Assembly: GCA_963644855.1 (NCBI GenBank)
Contig: CAVIQL010000020.1
Span: 1-48,023, forward strand
Length of the DNA: 48,023 nt
Source of the DNA: UBA6398 sp963644855
Lineage (GTDB): Bacteria; Bacteroidota; Bacteroidia; Bacteroidales; Bacteroidaceae
Direction: 5' to 3'
The translations under genes were made by a program, and so were the position numbers. This document shows, one piece after another, positions 41,057-47,165 of the stretch. Position 1 is the stretch's first letter. Every line of letters starts with the position of its first letter. The notes below the pieces were generated by a model. That model was not told the DNA's origin. It did not search any database and saw nothing but the letters and a program-made list of their open reading frames with translations.

Positions 41057-41196
41057 ACCTCCACACCCTTTTAGCAGATAGCACCGAAAGAAGATGGTAA
41101 TAGCACCGAAAGAAGAACGGCAAAAGTGCAGGCAAAGAAATTAGCGAAAACAGGCATACGGAACACTATTTGCGAGTTAAAACCAACAATCCTCAT

Positions 41197-41490
41197 TTAA
41201 GCCTCAACGAAGTACAAAGAACCATCCATAATATCACCCACAAGATTTGCTCCAACAGGAGGGACATCACCCAAAGCAGGGTAAACGGCAACCAGCGAGC
41301 CGCACCCTGTCAAGCATTTGCGGAGTATTGCGCCAGCTTTTTTATCCCCGTCCTTTTCGGAAGTGAGAGCATAACGAAGCAGTTGCACCAAGTCTGTAGT
41401 TGAAGAAATGCCAGCAACAGACAAGAACGTTGTTACCAACACTTCATCGGTAAGGCTAGCAAGAGGAGGAAAGCCCAACGGAATTTTCAT
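41197..41490 (-). CDS. Small unknown protein on the opposite strand of the satellite
   Basis: 97 residues from the ATG at 41490 (MKIPLGFPPLASLTDEVLV...). I do not recognise the family. It reads like a real globular protein, with a hydrophobic/Gly-rich second half (CLTGCGSLVAVYPALGDVPPVGANLVGDIMDG). The frame is open to 41685, but a promoter-like box on minus (CACCTTTG, 41515-41522, one mismatch to TAnnTTTG) sits just before this ATG; 41505 is an alternative start. It is the only minus-strand gene in the element, so it may be a separately expressed accessory gene. Confidence 0.5.
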   Translation of the reverse strand: MKIPLGFPPLASLTDEVLVTTFLSVAGISSTTDLVQLLRYALTSEKDGDKKAGAILRKCLTGCGSLVAVYPALGDVPPVGANLVGDIMDGSLYFVEA

Positions 41491-41681
41491 TTTGTCATAC
41501 AACATAAGATAGTGCAAAGGTGGGTATTTATTTTGAAAACACAAAAAATAGCAGGGAACACCTACTAAAAGGATGCGCCCTGCCAGCATTTCAAAACTCG
41601 AACTATTCGCAAAGGTAGGCAACAAGAGGCATCCCAGCAAGAGAAAGGAAGAAGCCACGAAGTATTTGCGGCACGACTTCC

Positions 41682-41764
41682 GCATTAAGGTAATACCGAA
41701 AGCGTATTAAAGTAATACCAAGCCACCGTATTAAGGTAATACCGAAAGCGTATTAAAGTAATAC
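41682..41764. repeat. Four-copy palindromic iteron array
   Basis: Four 15-bp palindromes of the form GTATTA-ARG-TAATAC at 41682-41696 (first arm GCATTA), 41704-41718, 41728-41742 and 41750-41764. Start-to-start spacing is 22, 24 and 22 bp, close to two helical turns. An AT-rich tract follows. This pattern fits replication-origin iterons or an operator cluster for the next promoter. Confidence 0.8.
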
Positions 41765-41874
41765 TAAACCCCTATAATCCAAAGACTTACGATATATTTT
41801 TATCCTCTAAAATTCTTGCATGATTGCGAAAAAACGCCTATCTTCGCACCACATTTAATACAAATAGAAGCTAT

Positions 41875-42129
41875 ATGGAACAGGCATTAAAGACATTAAG
41901 CGAAGCGTTAGCGATAGCAAACGCCAAGTGTAAAGAGTTGGAGGCAGAGCGAATAAGGCTACAAGCGGCAAATGAAAATCTTATAGACGCATTGACAACC
42001 GCAAACCACACCATTAAGGAATTAACCAGCAAGCAAAAAACAATCTTTACACCACTTTATTGCAAAGGAAGCAACCCAACCAAGACAGCCGTAATTATAA
42101 GGTTGAGGCCAGCAGCAAACGACAAATAA
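41875..42129 (+). CDS. Small coiled-coil protein at the right end of the satellite
   Basis: 84 residues from the ATG at 41875. The first 55 residues are a strong heptad helix (LKTLSEALAIANAKCKELEAERIRLQAANENLIDALTTANHTIKELT), then a basic tail (TKTAVIIRLRPAANDK). No family recognised. It has its own promoter box (TATCTTCG, 41839-41846) overlapping a partial copy of the integrase arm-type site and lying downstream of the iterons, so it may be controlled by element proteins. Confidence 0.65.
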   Translation: MEQALKTLSEALAIANAKCKELEAERIRLQAANENLIDALTTANHTIKELTSKQKTIFTPLYCKGSNPTKTAVIIRLRPAANDK

Positions 42130-42184
42130 GGAAACATAACTTTCCCATATAATACACCTCATAAAGTGTATTTTTATGGGTTGA

Positions 42185-42206
42185 GTGGTGCAAACGTGGT
42201 GCAAAT
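42185..42206 (+). repeat. Tandem integrase arm-type sites near the right att
   Basis: GTGGTGCAAAC (42185-42195) directly followed by GTGGTGCAAAT (42196-42206), the same 11-mer found inverted upstream of int. They lie 80 nt inside the right att. Confidence 0.65.
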
Positions 42207-42216
42207 CAACATTTAT

Positions 42217-42256
42217 ATAAAAACCAAAAGCGTTGTAAGTCATTGACCTACAACGC
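42217..42256 (-). terminator. Element-supplied terminator for tRNA-Leu
   Basis: GCGTTGTA / TACAACGC stem with an 11-nt loop. On minus it is followed by TTTTGGTTTTTATAT, so it can end the tRNA transcript now that the original terminator (31422-31463) has been displaced. Confidence 0.6.
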
Positions 42257-42284
42257 CTTCTTTGCTTTTGGCTTTTTGTTATAC

Positions 42285-42305
42285 GTACCCAGAGCCGGGG
42301 TCGAA
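42285..42305. repeat. Right attachment site (att) within tRNA-Leu 3' end
   Basis: GTACCCAGA core shared with 31464-31472, followed by the T-arm sequence, which matches the left site imperfectly (17 of 21 positions overall). Integration here keeps the tRNA functional. Confidence 0.65.
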
Positions 42306-42367
42306 CCGGCACGAATTGCTTCACTGGTGTTTGAGACCAGCGCGTCTACCTATTCCGCCATCTGGGC
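42286..42367 (-). tRNA. tRNA-Leu (anticodon CAA)
   Basis: Minus-strand cloverleaf: acceptor GCCCAGA / TCTGGGT, D-arm region TGGCGGAATAGGTAGACGC, anticodon stem CTGGT/ACCAG with loop CTCAAAC (CAA at 42331-42333, reads UUG), a long class II variable arm, T-arm GCCGG-TTCGACC-CCGGC. Discriminator base is A; CCA is not encoded. Its 3' end is the integration site of the 10.8-kb element, and the gene stays intact. Confidence 0.95.
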
Positions 42368-42598
42368 ATGAGCCGACTTGATTTTGCAAGGGCTTGCTGT
42401 AAGCGACGCGTTTACGGGCGCAAAATTATGGTAATTCTGTGAAACAGCCAAGAGATTTGCGAATTTTCTTGGTTTTACGATATTTTAATACGCCTTTTTG
42501 CGATGCATTCGTAAGAGTTTTATATTTTTAGAGTGCATTTACGGAGTGTGGAATAAAAAGATGGTCTGCATTCTGACGTGTGATAAAACTTTTAAAAT

Positions 42599-43675
42599 AT
42601 GAGCAAGGATTTTTGTGTGATACTTGCGGGCGGCGCGGGAAGACGTTTGTGGCCGGCAAGTTGTGAAAGAATGCCGAAGCAGTTTCTCGATGTTTTGGGA
42701 GTAGGGGAGACGTTGTTGCAGTCTACATACCGCAGGTTTGCCAAATTTATCGAGCCTGAAAATATTTATGTGTCTACATCGGCCAAATATATTGACTTGG
42801 TAGAGGGGCAGTTGCCCGAATTGCCGCGCCGACATATACTTGCCGAACCGGTGAGGCTTGGCACAGCGCCGGCGGTAGCGTGGGCGAGCAGCCATATAGC
42901 CTACAAAGAGCCCGAGGCAAGGATTGTGTTTTCGCCTGCCGACCAGTTCATCACGCTCGAAAGTGAGTTTGAAAAGAACATACGCCATGCCCTCGATTTT
43001 GTGTCCACTCACGATGTGGTAGCAGTTATGGGTGTGCGTCCCACAATGCCTGCCACAGAGTATGGATACATTCAGATGGGCGAACAACCTGACGAAAAAG
43101 GTTTTGCTCCAGTTAAGTCGTTCACCGAAAAGCCCGACGATGCTTTTGCAAAGATGTTTGTCGAGAGCGGGGAGTTTCTTTGGAATACGGGACTTTATGT
43201 GTGGAACGTACATACCATGCAAAGCTATGTGGCAGAGCTTATCCCGAACATATTGCCCCATTTGGGCGAGTTTGTAAATATGTCTCGCGAGGAGGAACAG
43301 GCTTTTGTGGAGAAATACTACCCTTCGAATCTATATCTTTCCATAGAGCAGGTGATTCTTGAGCGCACTGCGAATGTGTATGTGGAAAACTGTTCGTTTG
43401 GCTGGGCGGATCTTGGAACTTGGGAGAGTCTTCATCGAGTTACCCACAAAGATGCCAACGGCAATGCCCAACTTGCCACGCGCACCATCATGCACGATTG
43501 CAAGGACAACGTGGTTAGGCTCACCGATGGGCGGGTTGCCGTGCTCGAAGGGCTTGAAGGTTTTGTGGTTGCCGAAAGTGGGAATGTGCTTGTGGTATGC
43601 AAGCGCGGCGATTCCAATCGAGTGAAACTTCTTGCCAACGAAGCGCAGATGAAACTCGGAGAGGAATTCGGATAA
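42599..43675 (+). CDS. manC: Mannose-1-phosphate guanylyltransferase (GDP-mannose pyrophosphorylase)
   Basis: Makes GDP-mannose from mannose-1-phosphate and GTP for capsule, LPS/O-antigen and fucose-containing glycans. Nucleotidyltransferase signature VILAGGAGRRLWPASCERMPKQFL at the start, AEPVRLGTAPAVAWAS, FSPADQFI, ATEYGYIQMG, FTEKPDDAFA, NTGLYVWNV and ENCSFGWADLGTW. 358 residues, so it is the short form lacking the C-terminal isomerase (cupin) domain of bifunctional ManC. Single gene with a strong terminator downstream. The promoter is weak or unusual (TATTTTTA near 42522). Confidence 0.94.
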   Translation: MSKDFCVILAGGAGRRLWPASCERMPKQFLDVLGVGETLLQSTYRRFAKFIEPENIYVSTSAKYIDLVEGQLPELPRRHILAEPVRLGTAPAVAWASSHIAYKEPEARIVFSPADQFITLESEFEKNIRHALDFVSTHDVVAVMGVRPTMPATEYGYIQMGEQPDEKGFAPVKSFTEKPDDAFAKMFVESGEFLWNTGLYVWNVHTMQSYVAELIPNILPHLGEFVNMSREEEQAFVEKYYPSNLYLSIEQVILERTANVYVENCSFGWADLGTWESLHRVTHKDANGNAQLATRTIMHDCKDNVVRLTDGRVAVLEGLEGFVVAESGNVLVVCKRGDSNRVKLLANEAQMKLGEEFG

Positions 43676-43737
43676 ACGGCACGCAAGGTATACAATATAT
43701 ATAATAGGGGAAGCGTGTACGCACCTAAAAAGTTTAA

Positions 43738-43773
43738 GGCGGAATATAGCGAAAACAATGTTCCGCCGCCTTT
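43738..43773 (+). terminator. Intrinsic terminator of the guanylyltransferase gene
   Basis: GGCGGAA / TTCCGCC stem with a 16-nt loop, followed by GCC and a six-T run. Confidence 0.75.
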
Positions 43774-43850
43774 TTTGCGGCAGGAAAATGATTTGTGTGT
43801 AATTGCTTGTATTACAGGTATTATAAGCTCTGGCGAAAACAATGCGCTTT

Positions 43851-43940
43851 ATCGTTTAAACAATGTCAGACATTTTTTAAATAATGTCTGACATTGTTTG
43901 AATAATATCCGACATTATTTTTGCGATATAGGATATTGTT
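43851..43940 (+). repeat. Interspersed 21-bp-unit repeat, copy E
   Basis: Three phased units (ATGTCAGACATTTTTT, ATGTCTGACATTGTTT, ATATCCGACATTATTT) closed by TTGCGATATAGG. A further ATATTG/AATATCG-rich tail continues to about 43965. The 44-kb-side spacer (43676-44236) otherwise holds only the terminator at 43738 and the tetR promoter. Confidence 0.85.
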
Positions 43941-44173
43941 TTTTACGACCAAGAATATCGTTTTTACGAGGTCCTACCTAATTTGAATTTCAAGCCTTGG
44001 AATTTTTACGAGATGCCGTATAGTTTTGCCTCCCCAAAACAAGGTAAAAACCATAAGCCATTTCCATTAAATCCATAGCCGTTTGCAGCAACCCAAATGC
44101 GGCTTGAAATCTTAAAATGTGAGATTTTGCACGTTTTTTGGTGCTTTTCTACTAATATTTGCCGCGAAAACCT

Positions 44174-44181
44174 TATATTTG
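44174..44181 (+). promoter_or_regulatory. -7 promoter box of the TetR gene
   Basis: TATATTTG followed by CAC, about 56 nt before the ATG at 44237. Confidence 0.6.
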
Positions 44182-44236
44182 CACACAAGGAATTTAGCGT
44201 GCAATAATAAGTTTGCATACATTACCCTAATCAATT

Positions 44237-44830
44237 ATGTCAGTAGCCAAGACACGCCAAAAACTTGTGGATGTAGCCCGTCATCTGTTTGCCCAAAACG
44301 GATTGGAAGCCACAACCATGAACATGATAGCGGAAGCCTCGCAAAAAGGGCGGCGCACACTTTACACCTATTTCAAGAATAAAGAGGAGATATACTATGC
44401 CGTAATCCAAACAGAGCTTGAAAGACTGAGCGATCGCATGGACGAAGTAGCGGCAATGGACATCGAACCCGAACAAAAGGTAATACTCCTAATCTACACC
44501 CACCTCAACCTCATAAAAGAAGCAGTGGTGAGAAACGGAAACCTGCGCGCCGAATTCTTTCGCAACATCTGGATGGTGGAAAAGGTGAGAAAACAATTCG
44601 ATACCGCCGAGCAAGAAGTATTCTACAACGTGCTCAAAGAAGGGTGCGACAACGGCAAATTCCAAATCGAAGACATTCGTCTGATGAGCGACATAATCCA
44701 CTACACACTCAAAGGTCTCGAAGTGCCATACATATATGGACGTCTCGGCAACGGCATGAAAGAAGTAATATCGCGCCCCATTGTAGCCAATCTCGTGCGC
44801 CGCTCACTCGGAATGGGACCTCTAAGATAA
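44237..44830 (+). CDS. TetR/AcrR family transcriptional regulator
   Basis: One-component repressor-type regulator. The N-terminal HTH reads TRQKLVDVARHLFAQNGLEATTMNMIAEASQKGRRTLYTYFKNKEEIYYAVI, a classic TetR signature; the remaining 140 residues form the helical ligand/dimerisation domain. 197 residues. Immediately downstream is a start (ATG at 44865) resembling fabI, so before insertion of the next element it may have been linked to fatty-acid synthesis. Ligand unknown. Confidence 0.92.
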   Translation: MSVAKTRQKLVDVARHLFAQNGLEATTMNMIAEASQKGRRTLYTYFKNKEEIYYAVIQTELERLSDRMDEVAAMDIEPEQKVILLIYTHLNLIKEAVVRNGNLRAEFFRNIWMVEKVRKQFDTAEQEVFYNVLKEGCDNGKFQIEDIRLMSDIIHYTLKGLEVPYIYGRLGNGMKEVISRPIVANLVRRSLGMGPLR

Positions 44831-44864
44831 ACGAAACTTCAGAACAAAACATAAAACTTTTAAT

Positions 44865-45032
44865 ATGGGATTATTAACAGGCACTGTTTTTTCAGTGGCT
44901 AAGTGTCTGTTTATTAGTACCCAATTACTACAAAAGGGCGTAATTACCCTTTATTTTAACCCCGCAAAAGGCCTAAAATGGGTCGAAATTCGGGCAAATC
45001 GGAAAATATTCGGCAAACCAAAAACCCTATAA
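44865..45032 (+). pseudogene. Interrupted gene start, possibly fabI, fused to element DNA
   Basis: ATG followed by codons for MGLLTG, 34 nt after the tetR stop. MGLLTG (compare MGFLSGK of E. coli FabI) fits the start of an enoyl-ACP reductase, but from ACT at 44883 the reading frame no longer resembles it and ends at a TAA (45030-45032) after 55 codons. A small palindrome CACTG-TTTTTT-CAGTG (44882-44897) marks the apparent junction. The fabI identity rests on six residues and genomic habit only. Confidence 0.4.
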
Positions 45033-45035
45033 ATC

Positions 45036-46271
45036 ATGCCAAAATCAACTTTACGCTTAGACGTTCGGCGAAAACTGAACGATGGCACCTATCCCGTGCA
45101 AATTGTTGTAGGACACGGCACGGATCTTTACCTTAAAACCGGAATATACGCTACCAAAAACGAATGGAATACGCGTACCCTGCAATTCACTGGGCGCGGC
45201 TCCGCAAGAGTGAACGCCGCGCTTACTTCAATGCTTTCACTTGTGGTAAATCGTATCATGGAGCTCAAAGAATCCGGGCTGTGGTTGCGGCTTACCCGGC
45301 CACAGATAAAAGAAATGCTGCGGAACTTGGAATTGTAGCGCCCACTTGTGGGTATTCCTTCGCTGCTTGAAGTGTTTAATGTAATGGGCGAAGGGCGTTC
45401 CGAGCGCTCCCAACGCATGATAAAGAGTGTTGCGCTTAAAGTGAAGGCTTTTGGCTACGATCCGCACGACTTGCGTTTTGAGCAAATAACGCGCTCGTGG
45501 CTCGAGGACTTCTATGCCTCTATGACTGGGCTATCGGTAAACACACGCGCGGCATATATGAAAACCGTGCGCCGGGCTTGTAACTGGGCCCTGGACTATG
45601 GTTATATTTCCGGCAACCCGTTCCGCCGCTTCCGCATACGCACAGAGGAAACAAGAATGCGCGACTTGCCCGTGGAAACTTTCCGCCGTATTATGTCGTT
45701 GGAGCTGTCGGGTAAGCCCCGCGAGTATCGCGACATATTCATACTTACATTCTATTTGATAGGTATAAATACCGTTGATTTGGCCAGCTGTACGGATAAA
45801 GACATAGTTAACGGACGCTTGCAATATCGCCGTCATAAGACGGGCAAACTTTACAGTATTAAGATAGAGCCCGAGGCCGCGGAAATCATAGCCCGGTATC
45901 ATGGTAAGGGGCATCTATTGGAATGCTTTGACCGCGCTAAAAACTACAAATCAATGCAGGGGTCTATCAATAACGTATTGCAGCGCTTAGGCGAGCCAAT
46001 GACACGCGGACGCGACGCTTTCCGAATACACAAGCCTGGTACAGCGCAACCTATTATGCCCGAGTTATCACTTTATTGGGCACGCTATTCGTGGGCTACC
46101 TATGCCGCGGAACTTGATGTGCCTACCGACACAATAAGCGAGGCACTGGGGCATTCGCATGGCGCCCGGGTTACAAGTATATACATACGTCGCAACCGCG
46201 CGAAGGTTGACGCGGCAAACCGGAAAGTTATAGACTATGTGCTTGGTAAGATAGACGCGCCGTCGCTATGA
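45036..46271 (+). pseudogene. Tyrosine recombinase interrupted by one in-frame TAG
   Basis: The frame 45036-46271 encodes a complete-length (411-codon) phage/ICE-type integrase broken only by TAG at 45336-45338 (codon 101). The first part (LRLDVRRKLNDGTYPVQIVVGHG...) is the arm-binding region; after the amber codon come the core-binding domain and catalytic domain (NTRAAYMKTVRRACNWALDYGYI, RYSWATYAAELDVPTDTISEALGHSHG, TSIYIRR). Catalytic residues: Arg350, His373, Tyr383; the first catalytic Arg is replaced by Asn245 (LIGINTVDL), as the Arg is also lost in some Bacteroides integrases. A GTG at 45348 could start a 307-residue fragment. Options: nonsense mutation, sequencing error or amber readthrough. 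Confidence 0.8.
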
Positions 46272-46454
46272 TTCGCGGGTGGCTTTCAAAATACATTCAT
46301 TCACGAAGTCGCTGCGGTTACCTTCGTGAGCTTCGAGAATGTCAAGCACTTCCTGCGTTGCGCTGAAATAAAGATTTTTTGCGTACTGCTTTTTACGCCC
46401 GGCGCCCTTTCGTGCACCGCCCCAGGGTTTGCTTGTGTTTTTGTTTTCTTCCAT
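46266..46454 (-). CDS. Small unknown basic protein (prophage)
   Basis: 62 residues from the ATG at 46454: MEENKNTSKPWGGARKGAGRKKQYAKNLYFSATQEVLDILEAHEGNRSDFVNECI. The GGARKGAGRKK start is a common motif of small phage/mobile-element proteins, and the second half looks like a ribbon-helix-helix type segment (SATQEVLDILEAHEGNRSDFVNECIL), suggesting DNA binding. It lies convergent to the integrase, overlapping its end by 6 nt, and downstream of a long structured leader. It could regulate the integrase. Confidence 0.7.
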   Translation of the reverse strand: MEENKNTSKPWGGARKGAGRKKQYAKNLYFSATQEVLDILEAHEGNRSDFVNECILKATRES

Positions 46455-46486
46455 AATGGTATTTATTGTATATTTGCACCGAAAAC

Positions 46487-46517
46487 CCAAGGTGGGGGCG
46501 CGAAAGCGCCCCCTTGG
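46487..46517 (-). terminator. GC-rich hairpin terminator in the leader of the small protein gene
   Basis: GGGGGCGC-GAAA-GCGCCCCC (8 bp, tetraloop) extended by CCAA/TTGG. On minus it is followed by GTTTTC. It can end transcripts from the lysis genes and also lies inside the leader of the gene at 46266-46454. Confidence 0.7.
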
Positions 46518-46667
46518 AAATTAAATCTCAATCGAGAAACTAAGTTTAATTTTCCAAATCCGAATAGAAATTACTGCTTTCATCTTCGCCTTGGGTTTTC
46601 GTTTCGCCTACTCTTTTCAAGGTTTTCGGCTTCTCCTCTCAATCGGAATTATTTCCTTTTTGCATTA

Positions 46668-46698
46668 CAAATATACTAATAATACTTGAAATAACAAA
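46668..46698 (-). promoter_or_regulatory. Promoter for the structured-leader transcript
   Basis: On minus: TTTG (46695-46698), 19-nt spacer, TATATTTG (46668-46675), a full Bacteroidetes promoter match. It gives about 200 nt of leader before the ATG at 46454. Confidence 0.7.
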
Positions 46699-46745
46699 AT
46701 AAATCAAGATAAAATAAAAGCCTAAATTAAGTCCCTAAAAACACG

Positions 46746-47165
46746 TTACTTTTTGCACTTCGCCAAGATTAGAATGTCAAGCAATACCACTGCCAGCACC
46801 AGGGTAATGATAATAACAATAGCCGCAAAATCCTTTGGTTTTGGCTTCTCCGTTATGGTCTTAGTCTGTGCTACATACTTCGTTACCGTGTCGCGTATTA
46901 TCTTCACTTCGTCAGATTTACTTATCGCGTCCCGAACTTTATAGCGGATTTTCCACTTTTCCACAAATACCGTATCGTTCCTTGTCTGTATCACCACACT
47001 GTCGCGCACAGTGTTTTCTACCCTCACCGTGTCGTGGGTGCGTATCGTATCTATACGCTCTACAACCTTGTTTTCGTTCGATACAAGCGCATTCTCCGTG
47101 TGTCGGGTAGAGCTACACCCGCAAAGCAATAAAAGCGCGGTAAATTCGATAAATAGCCTTTTCAT
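46746..47165 (-). CDS. Lipoprotein with C-terminal membrane segment, u-spanin-like
   Basis: 139 residues. N-terminal lipoprotein signal with lipobox LCGC (modified Cys17), a polar periplasmic stretch rich in Thr/Val/Arg (RIDTIRTHDTVRVENTVRDSV), and a C-terminal transmembrane helix (FAAIVIIITLVLAVVLLDILIL). Outer-membrane lipid anchor plus inner-membrane helix in one protein is the architecture of unimolecular spanins, which fuse the two membranes in the last step of phage lysis. It directly follows the DUF5675-like gene with a 4-nt overlap. Function inferred from topology and position. Confidence 0.7.
   Translation of the reverse strand: MKRLFIEFTALLLLCGCSSTRHTENALVSNENKVVERIDTIRTHDTVRVENTVRDSVVIQTRNDTVFVEKWKIRYKVRDAISKSDEVKIIRDTVTKYVAQTKTITEKPKPKDFAAIVIIITLVLAVVLLDILILAKCKK

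Larger units (their letters stand above)
41057..41874. other. Non-coding-rich spacer of the satellite with one minus-strand gene and iterons
   Basis: After the DUF4406 gene there is a short direct repeat (ATAGCACCGAAAGAAGA twice, about 41078-41115), a minus-strand gene (41197-41490), its promoter, the iteron array (41682-41764) and an AT-rich stretch leading to a plus-strand promoter TATCTTCG (41839-41846). No other gene is visible. Confidence 0.6.
31464..42305 (+). mobile_element. 10.8-kb tRNA-Leu-integrated element carrying a lone tape-measure-like gene (candidate phage satellite)
   Basis: Bounded by short direct repeats: the tRNA-Leu 3' end at 42285-42305 and a similar sequence at 31464-31484. 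An integrase gene lies at the left end, and copies of GTGGTGCAAAY occur near both ends. Contents: integrase, unknown 224-residue protein, HTH protein, winged-helix protein, DUF6291-like protein, DnaC-like ATPase, tape-measure-like protein, 67-residue protein, DUF4406/DnaA-like protein, iterons, a small antisense-strand gene and a coiled-coil protein. No capsid, portal, terminase, baseplate, relaxase or lysis genes. Boundaries are inferred from the repeats. Confidence 0.75.

Noticed and set aside
41682..41764. Iteron array as a CRISPR
   Set aside because: Repeats are only 15 bp and palindromic, with spacers of 7-9 bp and no cas genes.
42470..42530. Possible sixth copy of the 21-bp-unit repeat before manC
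   Set aside because: Only fragments such as TTTACGATATTTT and TTTTTGCGATGC are visible; there is no TGTCnGACA core or 21-bp phasing.
46326..46679. 117-codon plus-strand frame over the prophage leader
   Set aside because: It is antisense to the small minus-strand gene and crosses the hairpins; composition and start context do not look like a gene.
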